A stretch of DNA of 6,938 nucleotides from Magnetospira sp. (lineage in GTDB: Bacteria > Pseudomonadota > Alphaproteobacteria > Rhodospirillales > Magnetospiraceae), in the NCBI GenBank assembly GCA_028277325.1, contig JANQGL010000153.1, forward strand, positions 1 to 6,938, in the 5' to 3' direction. A model generated the notes under the pieces. The model did not search any database and had not been told where the DNA came from. It worked only from the letters and a program-made list of their open reading frames with translations. Below, one piece after another: positions 6,356 to 6,938 of this stretch (its first letter is position 1; every line of letters starts with the position of its first letter). Both the position numbers and the translations under genes were made by a program.

Positions 6356-6661
6356 ATGTGCATCGGCATTCCCATGCGGGTCCTGCGCCACGAGGACGAT
6401 TCCCGGGCGCTCTGCGTCGGGCGCGGCGGAGAGCGCCGGATCTCGATGCTTCTGCTCGATCCGCCGCCGGAGGGGAGTTGGGTCCTGGTCCACCTGGACA
6501 CCGCGCGGCAGGTGCTGACCGACGACGAGGCGGACCATATCGACCGCGCCCTGGACGCCCTCGACGCGGTCCTGTCGGGCGGCGACGTGGACCACCTGTT
6601 CCCCGATCTGGCCGGCCGCGAACCGCGGTTGCCGCCGCACTTGCGGAAGGACGGCCGGTGA
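6356..6661 (+). CDS. hupF: HypC/HupF-type hydrogenase assembly chaperone
   Basis: HypC-family proteins bind the large-subunit precursor and carry the Fe(CN)2CO group from the HypD complex. HupF is the operon-encoded paralogue, reported in Rhizobium to assist HupL maturation under oxygen. This one has 101 residues starting MCIGIPMRV, with the essential C2 exposed after Met removal. The short beta-barrel core follows (ISMLLLDPP 29-37, SWVLVHLDTARQVL 41-54), then a helix rich in acidic residues (55-74) and a tail ending in PPHLRKDGR. It is somewhat longer than a typical HypC (about 75-90), as HupF/HoxL proteins tend to be. Five bases separate it from hupD, and its stop overlaps the next frame in GTGA. 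Separation from a general HypC rests on length and operon position. Confidence 0.9.
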   Translation: MCIGIPMRVLRHEDDSRALCVGRGGERRISMLLLDPPPEGSWVLVHLDTARQVLTDDEADHIDRALDALDAVLSGGDVDHLFPDLAGREPRLPPHLRKDGR

Positions 6662-6938
6662 GCCGCCGCCGGTCCCCGGCCGCGCGCGACCTCGCCGATT
6701 CGGCGACCCCGGAGACGAAAGGCACCCCCGACACGCACCCTGCCCGAACCTGCGACGCGGACCCGGACGCCGGACCCGCCTGCCCGGCGGCGGGGGGCGG
6801 CGACACGGCGGGTCCGCCGGCCCTGGAGTCGGCCCTGGCGCGCGCCCGCCGGTTGGCGGCGGTGGAGGCCCTGGTCGCCCGGGCGCCGGCGGCGCTGGCC
6901 CTGATCGACCGCCTGATCGACGCCCTGGAAGCCTGCGC
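6658..6938 (+). CDS. Unrecognised open frame after hupF, 3' end cut by window edge
   Basis: The frame opens at GTG 6658, overlapping the hupF stop as GTGA, and stays open for 93 codons to the window end. The third codon positions are mostly G or C, as in neighbouring genes, so it is probably translated. Residues 1-55 are low in complexity and rich in Pro, Ala, Asp and Gly, and look disordered. From about residue 56 (LESALARARRLAAVEALV) the sequence becomes an Ala/Leu-rich amphipathic helix region. No recognisable start of HupG/HyaE, HupH/HyaF or rubredoxin is visible. There is no clear ribosome binding site and no ATG, so the true start may lie further in. The position suggests a hydrogenase accessory protein, but I cannot assign a function. 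Confidence 0.5.
   Translation, partial: MSRRRSPAARDLADSATPETKGTPDTHPARTCDADPDAGPACPAAGGGDTAGPPALESALARARRLAAVEALVARAPAALALIDRLIDALEAC

Noticed and set aside
5730..6806. 358-residue open frame on the minus strand opposite hupD, hupF and the last frame
   Set aside because: It covers three sense genes with clear family matches or coding bias, and the product is Arg/Pro/Ala-biased.

Overview
The window comes from a GC-rich proteobacterium. The strong G/C bias at third codon positions and the gene set fit an alphaproteobacterium, perhaps an Azospirillum/Rhodospirillum-type member of the Rhodospirillales; that placement is inference. It holds the start of a membrane-bound [NiFe] uptake hydrogenase operon next to two unrelated genes.

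Left part (1-1613): a trehalose-6-phosphate phosphatase gene (otsB) runs leftward off the window edge. Across a 51-bp spacer, a radical SAM protein gene of unknown substrate runs rightward. Middle (1614-2077): a 464-bp non-coding gap. It starts GC-rich with a 15-bp tandem repeat, turns sharply AT-rich (about 35% G+C over 1741-1980), and ends in a GC-rich leader. It is the obvious place for the hydrogenase promoter, but no textbook sigma-54, HupR or IHF site is visible.

Right part (2078-6938): five tightly packed genes, hupS-hupL-hupC-hupD-hupF, then an unassigned open frame cut by the window end. HupS is the Tat-exported iron-sulfur small subunit and HupL the nickel-iron catalytic subunit. 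HupC is the membrane cytochrome b that passes electrons to quinone. HupD is the endopeptidase that trims the HupL C-terminus after nickel insertion, and HupF is a HypC-like chaperone for HupL. Together they would build an enzyme on the outer face of the inner membrane that oxidises H2 and feeds electrons to respiration.

The most informative detail is in HupS. It carries all six cysteines of the [4Fe-3S] proximal cluster, including both supernumerary ones, which mark the O2-tolerant group 1d membrane-bound hydrogenases (E. coli Hyd-1, Ralstonia MBH). Key residues of both subunits line up with E. coli Hyd-1 numbering, as I remember it, with a constant offset. I see no previously undescribed system here. 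The less ordinary points are the AT-rich regulatory island, the absence of hupE between hupD and hupF, and the unrecognised frame after hupF. I see no tRNA or rRNA gene, CRISPR array, insertion sequence or transposase.
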